DNA from: Gammaproteobacteria bacterium
GTDB lineage: Bacteria > Pseudomonadota > Gammaproteobacteria > Steroidobacterales > GCA-2729495
Assembly (NCBI GenBank): GCA_024277915.1
Contig: JAJRUG010000044.1
Location: 1-64,000 of the forward strand
DNA length: 64,000 nucleotides
Direction: 5' to 3'
Position numbers and translations under genes: made by a program. The notes below the pieces were generated by a model that worked only from the letters and a program-made list of their open reading frames with translations, had not been told where the DNA came from and did no database searches. Shown in pieces: positions 53,863-62,730 of this stretch. Positions within the stretch are counted from its first letter, which is position 1, and each line of letters opens with the position of its first letter.

Positions 53863-54462
53863 ATGTCCAGATTCTTTCCAGTATTCACAGTACTGCTGTT
53901 CACTCTATCCATCTCTGTATTCGCCGAAACGGTCTATGTCACTGACGAGCTTCGTCTGACAGTGCACAAAGCACCCGACACCAGTGATCAGCCATTTCAT
54001 ACCATGGTGAGCGGAGACAGCATGGATGTGCTGGAGCGGAAGACCTACTATGCGAAAGTCCGCCTCACCGATGGCAGAGTGGGTTGGGTTCGTGGCGCCT
54101 ATCTTATCGAACAGCCGCCCGCCGCCGCCCGTATTCGATCAGTCGAGGCTGAAAGAGACAGCGCGCAGGCAAAACTGGCCAGCCTGGAATCCAGCCTGGC
54201 CGAACGCGAGTCCAGCGTAAGCCGGCTCGAAAAGGATTTTGCTGTGCGAGTGGCGGCAATGGAAGCAGAGCAGGCTGAGCTCGTACAACTGCGCGCAGAA
54301 AATGAAAGCCTGAATCAGAATCTGGCGCGTTACTCATCGAGTGTGCCGATATCCTGGGCCGCCATTGCAGTGCTGGTGATGTTAACGCTTGGCTTGTTTG
54401 GCGGCTGGTGGTGGATGGATAGGCGTAGCCGGGCAAATCATGGCGGGTTCCGGGTTTACTGA
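53863..54462 (+). CDS. SH3-domain membrane-anchored protein (TIGR04211-like)
   Basis: A 199-residue envelope protein. ATG 53863 gives a clean signal peptide (MSRFFPVFTVLLFTLSISVF, cleavage after FA); ATG 53842 is an alternative. A bacterial SH3 domain (about 22-90: YVTDELRLTVHKAP, VLERKTYYAKVRL, GRVGWVRGAYL) is followed by a coiled coil (about 95-160). A C-terminal span follows (about 165-185, WAAIAVLVMLTLGLFGGWWW) and a basic tail. This layout is the SH3-and-anchor family (YgiM type). It likely binds peptidoglycan or a periplasmic partner. A TATAAT (53829-53834) lies in front. Confidence 0.88.
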   Translation: MSRFFPVFTVLLFTLSISVFAETVYVTDELRLTVHKAPDTSDQPFHTMVSGDSMDVLERKTYYAKVRLTDGRVGWVRGAYLIEQPPAAARIRSVEAERDSAQAKLASLESSLAERESSVSRLEKDFAVRVAAMEAEQAELVQLRAENESLNQNLARYSSSVPISWAAIAVLVMLTLGLFGGWWWMDRRSRANHGGFRVY

Positions 54463-54793
54463 CTGATTCTATTGTACTAGTCGAGCGTTAATCTCGCAGT
54501 CAATCTCCGACAATACCCTCCAGAAACTGAAATGTACTGTGAATGTCAGAGGCCAGGTGCTGCTGACCTTTGCGGCGGAGTAAAGCGGACCGCAGGGAGC
54601 CATCCGCAGCAAAGGTCAGCAGCGCCTGGCCTCGGGGGCGTACCGCCATTTTAGCTTTGTGCCGGTCACGCACCGGTTTGAATCATGGTGCCAATAATCA
54701 GGCTTTGCTTGCATTTGCTGTGAGGTTTCGGTATCGGGGGGGATGACGGTGTGGTTGGGTGTTGATGGGAAGGCCGGGTTTCGGCTATTACAC
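54463..54793. other. Intergenic region with a large stem-loop
   Basis: 331 bases between convergent genes, without any gene that I can support. Its main content is the 85-base inverted repeat at 54549-54633. The 160 bases after it are G-rich on the plus strand (GGGGGGATGACGGTGTGG near 54738) and show no recognisable motif. Confidence 0.5.
54549..54633. repeat. 30-bp imperfect inverted repeat (large hairpin)
   Basis: Bases 54549-54578 pair with 54604-54633 at 28 of 30 positions, around a 25-base loop that itself contains GCGGACCGC. The stem core is GGTGCTGCTGACCTTTGC and its inverse. It lies between convergent genes and could be a bidirectional terminator, a REP/BIME-like repeat unit or a non-coding RNA end. 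Copies elsewhere in the genome would distinguish these. Confidence 0.75.
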
Positions 54794-55378
54794 CTAGTGC
54801 AGGGCAGCTCTGGCAGGCAGCCCCCGAATAATTTCGGCTTCAGCTTCAGCCAGTTCAAGCAAGCGCGGGTATACCAGATCCTCAGCTACTTCCTTCAATA
54901 AAAGTTGCACAAACAGATGACCGTGTTTGGTTTCACTTTTATAAAGCCCTTCGTAGAAAGCCTGCAACTCCGGGTCTTCGACTGCTTCTGCAACCATTCT
55001 GAATCTTTCTGCGCCCCGGCACTCGACAAGCGAGCAAATTAACATTCGGTCGATGAACCGTTCCTCGCGCCCGTGGCGAGCAACAGCCAGTAACTGGTTG
55101 ACATACGGATCAGGGACATCGGCCGTCAAGCGCAGGTTTCTTTTCTCCATCAGCTCATATACCTGCTGAAAGTGTTCCAGTTCCTCTTGAGCCAGCGCAA
55201 TCAGGGCGGGAATAATGCTGGTACGATCCTTGTATTTCACAATCATGCTCATCGCCAGCGCAGAAGCCTTGCGCTCGCAGTTGGCGTGATCCGCCAGAAA
55301 AGCATCGAAGTCGCCAAGAGCGGCTTTTGTCCATTCGGGGGGTGTTGCGACCAGCAGGTCAATAGATTTGCGAGCCAA
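54794..55378 (-). CDS. miaE: tRNA-(ms2io6A)-hydroxylase-like protein MiaE
   Basis: Hydroxylates the isopentenyl group of modified A37 in tRNA. TTG 55378 (LARKSIDLLVATPPEW) is preferred because GGAG stands six bases before it and it matches the family N-terminus; an upstream ATG at 55432 would overlap the divergent glycosyltransferase gene. Diiron ligands are visible: DHANCERKA, AQEELEHFQQV (EExxH, about 70-80), SLVECRGAERF and ETKHGHLF. At 194 residues the length fits the Pseudomonas type. It is divergent from the GT2 gene, with start regions nearly touching. Confidence 0.88.
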   Translation of the reverse strand: MARKSIDLLVATPPEWTKAALGDFDAFLADHANCERKASALAMSMIVKYKDRTSIIPALIALAQEELEHFQQVYELMEKRNLRLTADVPDPYVNQLLAVARHGREERFIDRMLICSLVECRGAERFRMVAEAVEDPELQAFYEGLYKSETKHGHLFVQLLLKEVAEDLVYPRLLELAEAEAEIIRGLPARAALH

Positions 55379-55394
55379 GGTAAACTCCGGGTCA

Positions 55395-56693
55395 ATGAAT
55401 CGGGAAACAACAGAGAATGACAGAAAGGCCATCCTGGCGTATCTCGAGCGGCGGCAATTGTACCCGTTTCAGGTCAGCGAAGTGCCGGCCAGGGATTTAG
55501 GCGCCGTAGTTGTGATTCCCTGTTTCAACGAGCCGGATATCTGCGCCACGCTGGATTCGTTGCAGGCCTGCCGTTTCCCCGGTTGCGCGGTTGAGATCCT
55601 CGTGGTGATCAATGCTCCGGAGTCCACGGCTGAGGCGGTGTGGAAAGCCAACCAGGCGAGCCTGGAAGCCATCAGCGCCTGGAATACCCGGCCACACCCT
55701 GCATGGCTGACCTGTCACGTGATCGAGCAGCAGGGATTGCCGGAGCGTAATGCTGGCGTGGGCCTGGCGCGCAAAGTGGGCATGGATGAAGCCGTCGGGC
55801 GGCTTGTGTCAACCAGCAGGGCAGATGGTGTAGTGATCAGCCTGGATGCAGATTGCCGGGTGGCTGACAGCTATTTGCACGAGTTGGTAGTCCACTTTGA
55901 GGCGCATCGGGAATGTCCGGGTGTTTCGATCTATTTTGAGCATCCTGTCAACCTCCAGAGCCATGACCCGATTCACCGTGCCATTGCTGAATACGAACTG
56001 CATTTGCGTTATTACGTCACCGGCATGCGCCATGCCGGCTTTCCCTACGCCTTTCACACGGTTGGATCGTCGATGGCCTGCCGTGCGGTGGCCTATGCCA
56101 GGCAGGGCGGGATGAATCGCCGGCAGGGAGGGGAAGACTTTTATTTCATTCAAAAACTGGCAGCCACCGGGGGGTATCAGGCTTTAACGAGCACCACCGT
56201 GTATCCAGGTGTCAGAAAGTCTGATCGGGTACCGTTCGGCACCGGCCCGGCGGTGCAAAGGGCTCTGCAGGAGGGGTTCGGGCAGGAAACCTACGCCATG
56301 GAGATTTTTTCGGATCTTGCAGATTTTTGCATGACCGTCCCGGAGCTGCAGACCGATTCACTTGCAGTTGTTCGCAAGCGATATTCCCCCGCCCTTGCAC
56401 AGTATCTGGATGACCAGGACTTTGAGCAGATAGTGCAGGAAGTACGGTCGAATGTGGCTGGTCAGGCCTCGTTCCAAAAGCGATTGTTCCATTGGTTCAA
56501 TGGCTTCCGCTTCCTGAAATTCGCCCAGTTTGCCAGTCGAAACTGGTATCCAAAGGTGCCTGTTGCCGAGGCGGCCTGGTCCCTGTGCAGCTCAATGGTA
56601 GCAACAGGTTCAGATCAGCGTCCGGCCCCGGAAAAAGGGTTTTTGCCGCTACTGAAATGGTATCGTGATAACGATCAACGAGGAGACTGCTAG
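55395..56693 (+). CDS. Family 2 glycosyltransferase-like protein
   Basis: A 432-residue GT-A fold enzyme without membrane spans. The opening strand VVVIPCFNEPDICATLDSL (about 40-58), an EILVVINAP strand and the metal/nucleotide DxD in VISLDADCRV (about 158) are clear. A GGEDFYFIQKLA segment (about 248) matches the acceptor-side ED of GT2 enzymes. ATG 55395 is chosen to minimise overlap with miaE; ATG 55368 is also open. The nucleotide sugar and acceptor are unknown. It is not part of a visible polysaccharide cluster, and is followed 125 bp later by the PII gene. Confidence 0.82.
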   Translation: MNRETTENDRKAILAYLERRQLYPFQVSEVPARDLGAVVVIPCFNEPDICATLDSLQACRFPGCAVEILVVINAPESTAEAVWKANQASLEAISAWNTRPHPAWLTCHVIEQQGLPERNAGVGLARKVGMDEAVGRLVSTSRADGVVISLDADCRVADSYLHELVVHFEAHRECPGVSIYFEHPVNLQSHDPIHRAIAEYELHLRYYVTGMRHAGFPYAFHTVGSSMACRAVAYARQGGMNRRQGGEDFYFIQKLAATGGYQALTSTTVYPGVRKSDRVPFGTGPAVQRALQEGFGQETYAMEIFSDLADFCMTVPELQTDSLAVVRKRYSPALAQYLDDQDFEQIVQEVRSNVAGQASFQKRLFHWFNGFRFLKFAQFASRNWYPKVPVAEAAWSLCSSMVATGSDQRPAPEKGFLPLLKWYRDNDQRGDC

Positions 56694-56818
56694 TGTTATT
56701 CATGGCACCGGGGTCTGGATTGAAGGCGTCTCTCGTGCAATATTAGGGTTAATCTGTCGGCAGGGTCGTAGCTGGCCTTCCAGGAAAAATACACAAGAAA
56801 AATACAGAGGATGTCTGA

Positions 56819-57157
<339 letters not shown>

Positions 57158-57197
57158 CCGGGCAATGATCCGGTATCGGGCAATACGGGGGTAAAAA

Positions 57198-57287
57198 ATG
57201 CCGACATGCAAAAGATTGGCAAACTGGCTTCTATTGGCACTGTTAGCATTGCCCGGACTGGGTTTTGCATATTGTGCTGCACGATGA
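57198..57287 (+). CDS. Possible 29-residue membrane peptide
   Basis: ATG 57198 is preceded by GGGGGTAAAAA and opens a 29-codon frame: MPTCKRLANW, then LLLALLALPGLGFAYC and a TGA. It is a short hydrophobic peptide like a signal or single-span peptide, lying between PII and the SEC-C gene. Good ribosome binding site, but no recognisable family; it could be a leader peptide or chance. Confidence 0.35.
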   Translation: MPTCKRLANWLLLALLALPGLGFAYCAAR

Positions 57288-57329
57288 GCGGGGCTATAAC
57301 ATATAAGGATTGCAGAGGAGTCTCAGACA

Positions 57330-57557
57330 ATGAAAATCGGACGCAATACGCTTTGTCCCTGCGGGAGTGGCAAGAAGTACAAGAACTGCTGTCTGGACAA
57401 AAAATCCACTGCCGGAAGGTCTCAGCTGGTTCTGGGTGCATTGTTTGCGGCGATCATCGTGGGAGGGTTGATTGTTGCCTTTAACGCATTTCGTTCCCAT
57501 GAGTCATCACCAGGCCCGGAAAAGGTCTGGTCGGAAGAGCACCAGCACTGGCATTGA
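57330..57557 (+). CDS. Small SEC-C protein with a membrane span
   Basis: A 75-residue protein. The N-terminal zinc motif is [14 protein letters not shown] (about 8-21), followed by a single membrane span (about 34-52, [18 protein letters not shown]) and a short His/Glu-rich tail. This is a SEC-C domain tethered to the inner membrane. GAGGAG lies upstream. It may recruit ribosomes, SecB or another protein to the membrane; that is inference from SecA. It converges with msrQ, 6 bp away. Confidence 0.72.
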   Translation: MKIGRNTLCPCGSGKKYKNCCLDKKSTAGRSQLVLGALFAAIIVGGLIVAFNAFRSHESSPGPEKVWSEEHQHWH

Positions 57558-57563
57558 GTGACT

Positions 57564-58199
57564 TTAGTCTCTGGAAGCTTCTCCCGCCGGGCTCGGCCGC
57601 AATTGCTGACGCCACTTTAACAGTCGTGGGATCAGGAGCAGCACGAGTATGCCCACATAAATCAACGGCTCGCTGAGATCCTTTTTTACCTGCCAGTAGA
57701 AATGCCAGCAGCCAAGCAAACCGACCAGATACACCGAATAGTGGAGTTGCTGCCAGCGTTTTGCCAGTCGACGCCGCCACCCGGCAGTTGAAGTGATTGC
57801 CAGCGGGATGAGCAGCAGAAATGCTGTAAAACCAATAGTGATAAACGGCCGCTCGGTAATGTCTTCGAGAATCAACGATAAACTGAAAGTCTGATCCAGA
57901 ACAAGATAGTTGAGAAAGTGCATGGCCACATAGAAGAATGCAAACAGGCCAAGCATGCGTCTGAACTGCAATAGCCAGTTCATTTTTGTCAGTTGCCGCA
58001 CGGGTGTAATCGAAAGTGTAACAAGAACAAATCTCAGCCCCCAGATACCCAGCGTATCCTGGATTTTTTCAACCGGGTTTGCGCCCAGATCCAGGTCGCC
58101 CAGTTCAAAAGCCATTGCTAACAGCCACACAAACGGCATCAGGCATGCTGCAAACACTATGGGTTTGTACACAAAGCGAATGTGCCTGAGCTTAGGCAT
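57564..58199 (-). CDS. msrQ: MsrQ heme-binding membrane subunit
   Basis: A 211-residue inner-membrane b-type cytochrome that passes electrons from quinones to MsrP. Six helices are visible. The heme His residues are in FVAMHFLNY-like YVAMHFLNYLV (about 88), WQQLHYSVYLVG (about 150) and LGCWHFYWQVKKD (about 164). The RRMLGLFAFF segment is typical of the YedZ family. It follows msrP by 13 bp on the same strand, forming the standard msrPQ unit for repairing oxidised periplasmic methionines. Confidence 0.95.
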   Translation of the reverse strand: MPKLRHIRFVYKPIVFAACLMPFVWLLAMAFELGDLDLGANPVEKIQDTLGIWGLRFVLVTLSITPVRQLTKMNWLLQFRRMLGLFAFFYVAMHFLNYLVLDQTFSLSLILEDITERPFITIGFTAFLLLIPLAITSTAGWRRRLAKRWQQLHYSVYLVGLLGCWHFYWQVKKDLSEPLIYVGILVLLLIPRLLKWRQQLRPSPAGEASRD

Positions 58200-58212
58200 G
58201 GAAAAAATCCGG

Positions 58213-59172
58213 CTAGAAGTTTCTGGTCAGGTCCAGTCCGCTATACAGCGATGCAACCTGATCTCCGTATCCGTTGAATGGCAGGGTCGGTTTCTTGCCT
58301 GCGAACAGATTGGCGCCGATGACCCGCTCCCGTTTCTGGCTCCACCTCGGGTGATCCACTGCCGGGTTCACATTGGCATAGAAGCCATATTCTCCGGGCG
58401 CGGAGAGATTCCAGCTGGTTGGCGGTTGCTTTTCAGTGAAGCTGATACGAACAATCGACTTGATGCTTTTGAACCCGTATTTCCACGGTACGATCAGGCG
58501 CAGCGGCGCACCGTTCTGATTGGGTAGTTCAGCACCGTAGACACCGGTGGCACGAATAGTGAGCGGGTGCATCGCCTCGGCAATTGTCAGTCCTTCGATA
58601 TACGGCCACCTGAGCACCCGGCTTCGTTGCCCGGGCATTTCGCTTTTCCGGACTATGGTCTCGAACGCCACAAATTTTGCTTTTGAAGTCGGTTTCATTC
58701 GCTTGATCAGGTCCCCGAGCGGAAAGCCGACCCAGGGCACTACCATTGACCATGCTTCGACACATCGGAGTCGATAGATCCTCTCTTCCATCGGGTGCGG
58801 CCCGACGATATCGTCATAGTCGAAGGTTCCGGTTTGCTCGGCCTCGCCGCCGATGGTTACTTGCCATGGTTTAGGCTGGAAGGCAGCAGAATTTTCTGCC
58901 GGGTCTTCTTTTCCGGTGCCGAATTCATAGAAATTGTTGTAGCTGGTGATGTCCTCATAGGAATTCGGAGTCTCCGATGTGCTCAACGGACTTTTCAGTA
59001 AATTACCGAACCGCCGGTACTGTTTCGGGATGTCCTGTGCACTGGTATTCGAGCCCAGCAACAGTCCGGTTCCGGCAACTGCGGCAGATTGCATGAATCG
59101 TCTTCGATTCAGGTAGTGCTGCTCCGGCGTAATCTCTGACGGCAGGATATTGGCGGCTTTTCTTATCAGCAT
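58213..59172 (-). CDS. msrP: MsrP protein-methionine-sulfoxide reductase, catalytic subunit
   Basis: A 319-residue periplasmic molybdoenzyme. A Tat signal ([20 protein letters not shown]) spans about 23-45, with the twin Arg in the expected place. The sulfite-oxidase fold follows, with the molybdenum Cys in [15 protein letters not shown] (about 133). [20 protein letters not shown] near 222 marks the pterin site. It reduces both diastereomers of methionine sulfoxide in periplasmic proteins using electrons from MsrQ. It forms an operon with msrQ; MsrA is encoded 2 kb away. Confidence 0.96.
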   Translation of the reverse strand: MLIRKAANILPSEITPEQHYLNRRRFMQSAAVAGTGLLLGSNTSAQDIPKQYRRFGNLLKSPLSTSETPNSYEDITSYNNFYEFGTGKEDPAENSAAFQPKPWQVTIGGEAEQTGTFDYDDIVGPHPMEERIYRLRCVEAWSMVVPWVGFPLGDLIKRMKPTSKAKFVAFETIVRKSEMPGQRSRVLRWPYIEGLTIAEAMHPLTIRATGVYGAELPNQNGAPLRLIVPWKYGFKSIKSIVRISFTEKQPPTSWNLSAPGEYGFYANVNPAVDHPRWSQKRERVIGANLFAGKKPTLPFNGYGDQVASLYSGLDLTRNF

Positions 59173-59194
59173 GAGGGTTGTCTACTCCTGATCA

Positions 59195-59986
59195 CTATCC
59201 GGTTTCGCTCAGGGAACCGTTCAGGCTCCAGTCGTACTTCTCGAACTTCAGAACAAATTCATCATTTTCAAGCGCAGCAGCAATCTCGGCATCATCGATG
59301 AACTTCGCCAGGTAGGCCTGCACGGACCCGGCCGATGTTTCAAACTCCTGCTGGTACCAGGCAAATATTTTCGACACATAGGCAGTTTTGCGCCCCAGGT
59401 CAAAACTGTTTCGACTCGGATCGTTAATGAATCGAGCCGCGGCTGCGTTCAGATCTTCATCGACTGTTTCGGCCTGGTAAGCCCGATTTGAAATCCTTGG
59501 GCATGAAATAGAGGCACAGACAATCGCGAAGTGAATTCGCGGGTCTCCGATTGCTTTCAGGTAAGTTTTCTCGAGTCCTGAGAGGCTCATCCGGTTGCCA
59601 TGTACGGTGTATCGTGTAGTTCTGAAAAAACGAAACCTTCCCCAGGCCGAATCCGGAGACCGGCCTGCGAGAATTCCCTGGATAGCAAGTGCGTTATAGG
59701 CATTGATATAAAAGGCCAGTTTTTCACGAATATCCTGAAGGCTGTTTTCATCGGTGGCCTTGATCTGGGTCACGAATTTTTTGAACCCGGGATCCTGTCT
59801 GATGCTGTCGTAGTCAACAAATCCGTTACGAACGCCCCGTAGCAGTACACCATCCAGCAGGTCGTAGTCTGGAATAGCTGCCGCGATACCAGCAGTCGCT
59901 GTGCCCGGAAAGACCACAGTTGTGCATATCAATGCGCATAATATCAGCTGCCGAAATCTGATCAGTGTGTTCATGTTCGGGTTCAT
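59195..59986 (-). CDS. DUF547 exported protein
   Basis: A 263-residue protein with a signal peptide (about 12-33) and a DUF547 domain across the rest. Its marks are LAFYINAYNALAIQGIL, FFRTTRYTVHGNRMSLSGLE, GDPRIHFAIVCASISCP and FINDPSRNSFD. The His and Cys in HFAIVCASISCP are likely functional. ATG 59986 follows ACAAGTTA; 60019 and 59974 are in-frame alternatives. DUF547 proteins are cysteine-protease-like in fold but uncharacterised in bacteria. It precedes msrP by 22 bp and may be cotranscribed. Confidence 0.87.
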   Translation of the reverse strand: MNPNMNTLIRFRQLILCALICTTVVFPGTATAGIAAAIPDYDLLDGVLLRGVRNGFVDYDSIRQDPGFKKFVTQIKATDENSLQDIREKLAFYINAYNALAIQGILAGRSPDSAWGRFRFFRTTRYTVHGNRMSLSGLEKTYLKAIGDPRIHFAIVCASISCPRISNRAYQAETVDEDLNAAAARFINDPSRNSFDLGRKTAYVSKIFAWYQQEFETSAGSVQAYLAKFIDDAEIAAALENDEFVLKFEKYDWSLNGSLSETG

Positions 59987-60107
59987 TAACTTGTGGTATC
60001 TGTTTGAGTCTGACTGCATGTGGTAGTTCCAATAAAGTCTTGTGACCAGGGAACAAGCCTTCTAAGCTCGGGATTCGCCGTGTGTGCGTCAAGGATATCA
60101 ACATAAG

Positions 60108-61133
60108 ATGATTGTGCAGAAGAATATGAGTTTCGCCTGGATTCTGATAGTGCTCAGTATGGTGTTGACCGGGGGCTGTGACCGGGATGCTGCGACCAGA
60201 ACCATTACCATTGGGGGTACGGCAACGCCAGGAACGCCGGGCGAGGCGATGTGGCTGACATTCAGGGATGATGTGGAATCCGGGTCAGAGGGCAAACTTC
60301 AGCTGCGACCCTTGATATACGGCCAGCTTGGCTCGGAAGAGCAACTACTATCCGGGTTGCGCCGGGGCAGGATTCAGTTTGCCAATCTTTCCGCCCAGAT
60401 TGTTTCAACGGTAGTTCCAGAACTGGCTATCCTGTATGCACCCTATTTATTCGATAGTGAAGCCGAGGCCGATTTTGTTTATGACGGATACCTTACGGGT
60501 GTTTTCCGCGCACTCCTGGCAGATAAAGGCCTGCATCTGCTGACCTGGTACGAAATCGGTTTCCACCATGTTTACTCTACTGCACCGATACTGTTGCCGG
60601 AGGATGTACAGGGCAGGCGATTTCGCGTCTCGTCGAGTCTGAATGCCCGGCTGTTCGCCCAGGCGCTGGGAGCAGATGTTATTCCACTGGGTTATGGGGA
60701 AATTGTTTCTTCGTTGCAGACCGGCCTGGTAACAACCGGCGAGAACGCTGTCTCACTTTATGCGCGAACCGGTATATCGGGCGAGGCGCCGTATCTGACC
60801 CTGACAAGTCATGCCCTGGGTATGTCGGTGATTGTTGCGCAGAAAGAATGGTGGGGCAGCTTGCCCAAAAAGGATCGTCAGTTACTGCAGCAATCCTTTC
60901 CATCGATAGAGGATTCACGACGGGCAATTCGCGCGGAAACCGGGGCAGAGCTCGCTGGAGCAACGAGTCTCGGTTTTGCAGTACAGCCGCTCAATGCAGG
61001 GCAAAAAGCGCAATGGCGTGCAGCCACATCAGGAGTTACTGAACTGTTGATCAAGAAAACCGGAGGAAAGTCCCGGGAGATCTATCAACAGATCCAGAAG
61101 GCACGGGCTGAATTTGTTGCAACACAACCGTGA
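60108..61133 (+). CDS. TRAP-type DctP solute-binding lipoprotein, orphan
   Basis: A 341-residue DctP-family binding protein. ATG 60108 leads to a lipoprotein signal with SMVLTGGC as lipobox (about 22). The body shows ITIGGTATPGTPGEAMWLTF, LLSGLRRGRIQFANLSA and the family motif VQGRRFRVSSSLNARLFAQA with the arginine that clamps a carboxylate. The ligand is therefore probably an organic acid or similar anion. No DctQ or DctM gene is present on either side, so it is either an orphan subunit or serves a sensor. GTG 60084 and ATG 60126 are alternative starts. Confidence 0.87.
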   Translation: MIVQKNMSFAWILIVLSMVLTGGCDRDAATRTITIGGTATPGTPGEAMWLTFRDDVESGSEGKLQLRPLIYGQLGSEEQLLSGLRRGRIQFANLSAQIVSTVVPELAILYAPYLFDSEAEADFVYDGYLTGVFRALLADKGLHLLTWYEIGFHHVYSTAPILLPEDVQGRRFRVSSSLNARLFAQALGADVIPLGYGEIVSSLQTGLVTTGENAVSLYARTGISGEAPYLTLTSHALGMSVIVAQKEWWGSLPKKDRQLLQQSFPSIEDSRRAIRAETGAELAGATSLGFAVQPLNAGQKAQWRAATSGVTELLIKKTGGKSREIYQQIQKARAEFVATQP

Positions 61134-61236
61134 TTTCTTACTTTGTTATTGGTTCGTTTTCCGCACTGTCGTGCAATTTTCTGGCCAGTGTTATATTCAG
61201 GTTTGAAATTTCTGGTGGATAATCTGGAGACGCAGG

Positions 61237-61884
61237 ATGGATACTGGTTCGGGTACCGGCCCCAGCCTGATCACCGGTGCCGACGAGGCCCTGCCGGGCC
61301 GTGCCGAAGCCATAAAGGTTTCGGATCAGCACCATGTAAACGGTCATTCCCTGACGGGTCCTTTCTCTGATGGGTATACTCTGGCGCTATTCGGAATGGG
61401 CTGTTTCTGGGGTGCCGAGCGTGTTTTCTGGCAGCAGCCGGGAGTTTATTCAACTTCGGCAGGTTATTCCGGGGGCATCACTCCGAACCCCACCTACGAA
61501 GAAGTATGCAGCGGAATGACAGCCCACGCGGAGGTCGTGCGAGTCGTATTTGATCCTGCAACAGTTTCCTATGAAGATCTGCTGGGAATTTTCTGGGAGC
61601 ATCACAATCCGACCCAGGGAATGCGCCAGGGAAATGACAGGGGCACCCAGTATCGATCTGTAATCTTTGTCTATGACCACAAACAGCGTGATGTGGCATT
61701 GGCATCAAGGAGCCGCTATGAAACGCAGCTACGCAATGCCGGTCATGCACAGGCAGTAACAACCGAAATTCATGATTCAGGCGAGTACTACTTTGCTGAA
61801 GATTATCATCAGCAATACCTGGCGAAAAATCCGTCCGGGTATTGCGGCATCGGCGGAGTGGGTGTGAAGTACTGTGGCCGATGA
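61237..61884 (+). CDS. msrA: Peptide methionine sulfoxide reductase A
   Basis: A 215-residue enzyme reducing Met-S-sulfoxide. The nucleophile is in [12 protein letters not shown] (Cys about 56), with [20 protein letters not shown] and [11 protein letters not shown] downstream. Two resolving cysteines lie at the C-terminus (SGYCGIGG and VKYCGR), so thioredoxin recycling is expected. A 45-residue N-terminal extension has no membrane signal. ATG 61237 follows GGAGACGCAG. It overlaps the YceI gene by 11 bases. With msrPQ nearby, both compartments are covered for methionine repair. Confidence 0.95.
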   Translation: MDTGSGTGPSLITGADEALPGRAEAIKVSDQHHVNGHSLTGPFSDGYTLALFGMGCFWGAERVFWQQPGVYSTSAGYSGGITPNPTYEEVCSGMTAHAEVVRVVFDPATVSYEDLLGIFWEHHNPTQGMRQGNDRGTQYRSVIFVYDHKQRDVALASRSRYETQLRNAGHAQAVTTEIHDSGEYYFAEDYHQQYLAKNPSGYCGIGGVGVKYCGR

Positions 61885-62614
61885 CACCAGGCAGCCTGGC
61901 GCAATATTCTGGCTGGCATTGTTCATCCTCAGTGGCTTGTTCCATGAGTCCGCATGGTCGTTATCCGTAGCAGACGACAAGCAGTCGCAGAATGCAGGTC
62001 ACTACGAGATTGATCCGCACACCTCGGAAATCCTGATTCTTGTCTATCGTTCGGGGATGCTGGCGCGGCTTGGGCACAACCATGTGATCAGCTTTGGGAA
62101 TATTGTTGGCGAGGTCGTGGTGGGCACCACACTGAGCAAGAGTTCTGTCAACATGGCGTTATCAGTTGTGGAGGCTGAAGTGGATCGCCCGGAATCCCGA
62201 AGAGCCGCAGGAGATGCTTTCACTGGTGACGTTGGGGAAAAAGCGCGCGCCAAAACCCGAAAAAACATGCTGGGAAAAGGATTATTATTTGCGGACTATT
62301 TTCCGCTTATCACCATACAAAGTCACGAGATCATCGGGTCAGCTCCAAATCTGAAATTGGCTCTGGAAATAGACATAAAGGACTTGCGCATTCCGCTTGA
62401 GGTCGATGTAACAATGGAGTCTGATTCAGATACCTTGATCGCAACCGGCATGTATCAACTCAGGCAGAGTGATCTTGGGTTACAGCCATTGAGCCTGCTG
62501 ATGGGGTTGCTGGCGGTCAAGGACGAGATGGATGTGATATTTCGCATCAATGCGTACAGGAAGGAGAACTTTGATGGGAATACACCTCCGGAATCTGAAG
62601 GTATCACGCCGTGA
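61874..62614 (+). CDS. YceI-family lipocalin-like periplasmic protein
   Basis: A 246-residue exported protein. GTG 61874 leads to a hydrophobic signal (about 10-30, [20 protein letters not shown]). The YceI barrel follows (about 42-225): [34 protein letters not shown] and [26 protein letters not shown] and VLDV-like strands fit the family. YceI proteins bind polyisoprenoid or fatty lipids and amphiphiles; a specific ligand is unknown. The start overlaps msrA by 11 bases, so expression is coupled to methionine repair. Confidence 0.85.
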   Translation: MADDTRQPGAIFWLALFILSGLFHESAWSLSVADDKQSQNAGHYEIDPHTSEILILVYRSGMLARLGHNHVISFGNIVGEVVVGTTLSKSSVNMALSVVEAEVDRPESRRAAGDAFTGDVGEKARAKTRKNMLGKGLLFADYFPLITIQSHEIIGSAPNLKLALEIDIKDLRIPLEVDVTMESDSDTLIATGMYQLRQSDLGLQPLSLLMGLLAVKDEMDVIFRINAYRKENFDGNTPPESEGITP

Positions 62615-62730
62615 AATTCTCAAGTGTGGCATTGGTCTGGCTGGCTAGAGTTGATCACAACTCTCTGCGGGCAGGAGGCGGAAACCAGCGCTATACTGGG
62701 CGTATATACTTCAAGGTAAGTGATTGAACA

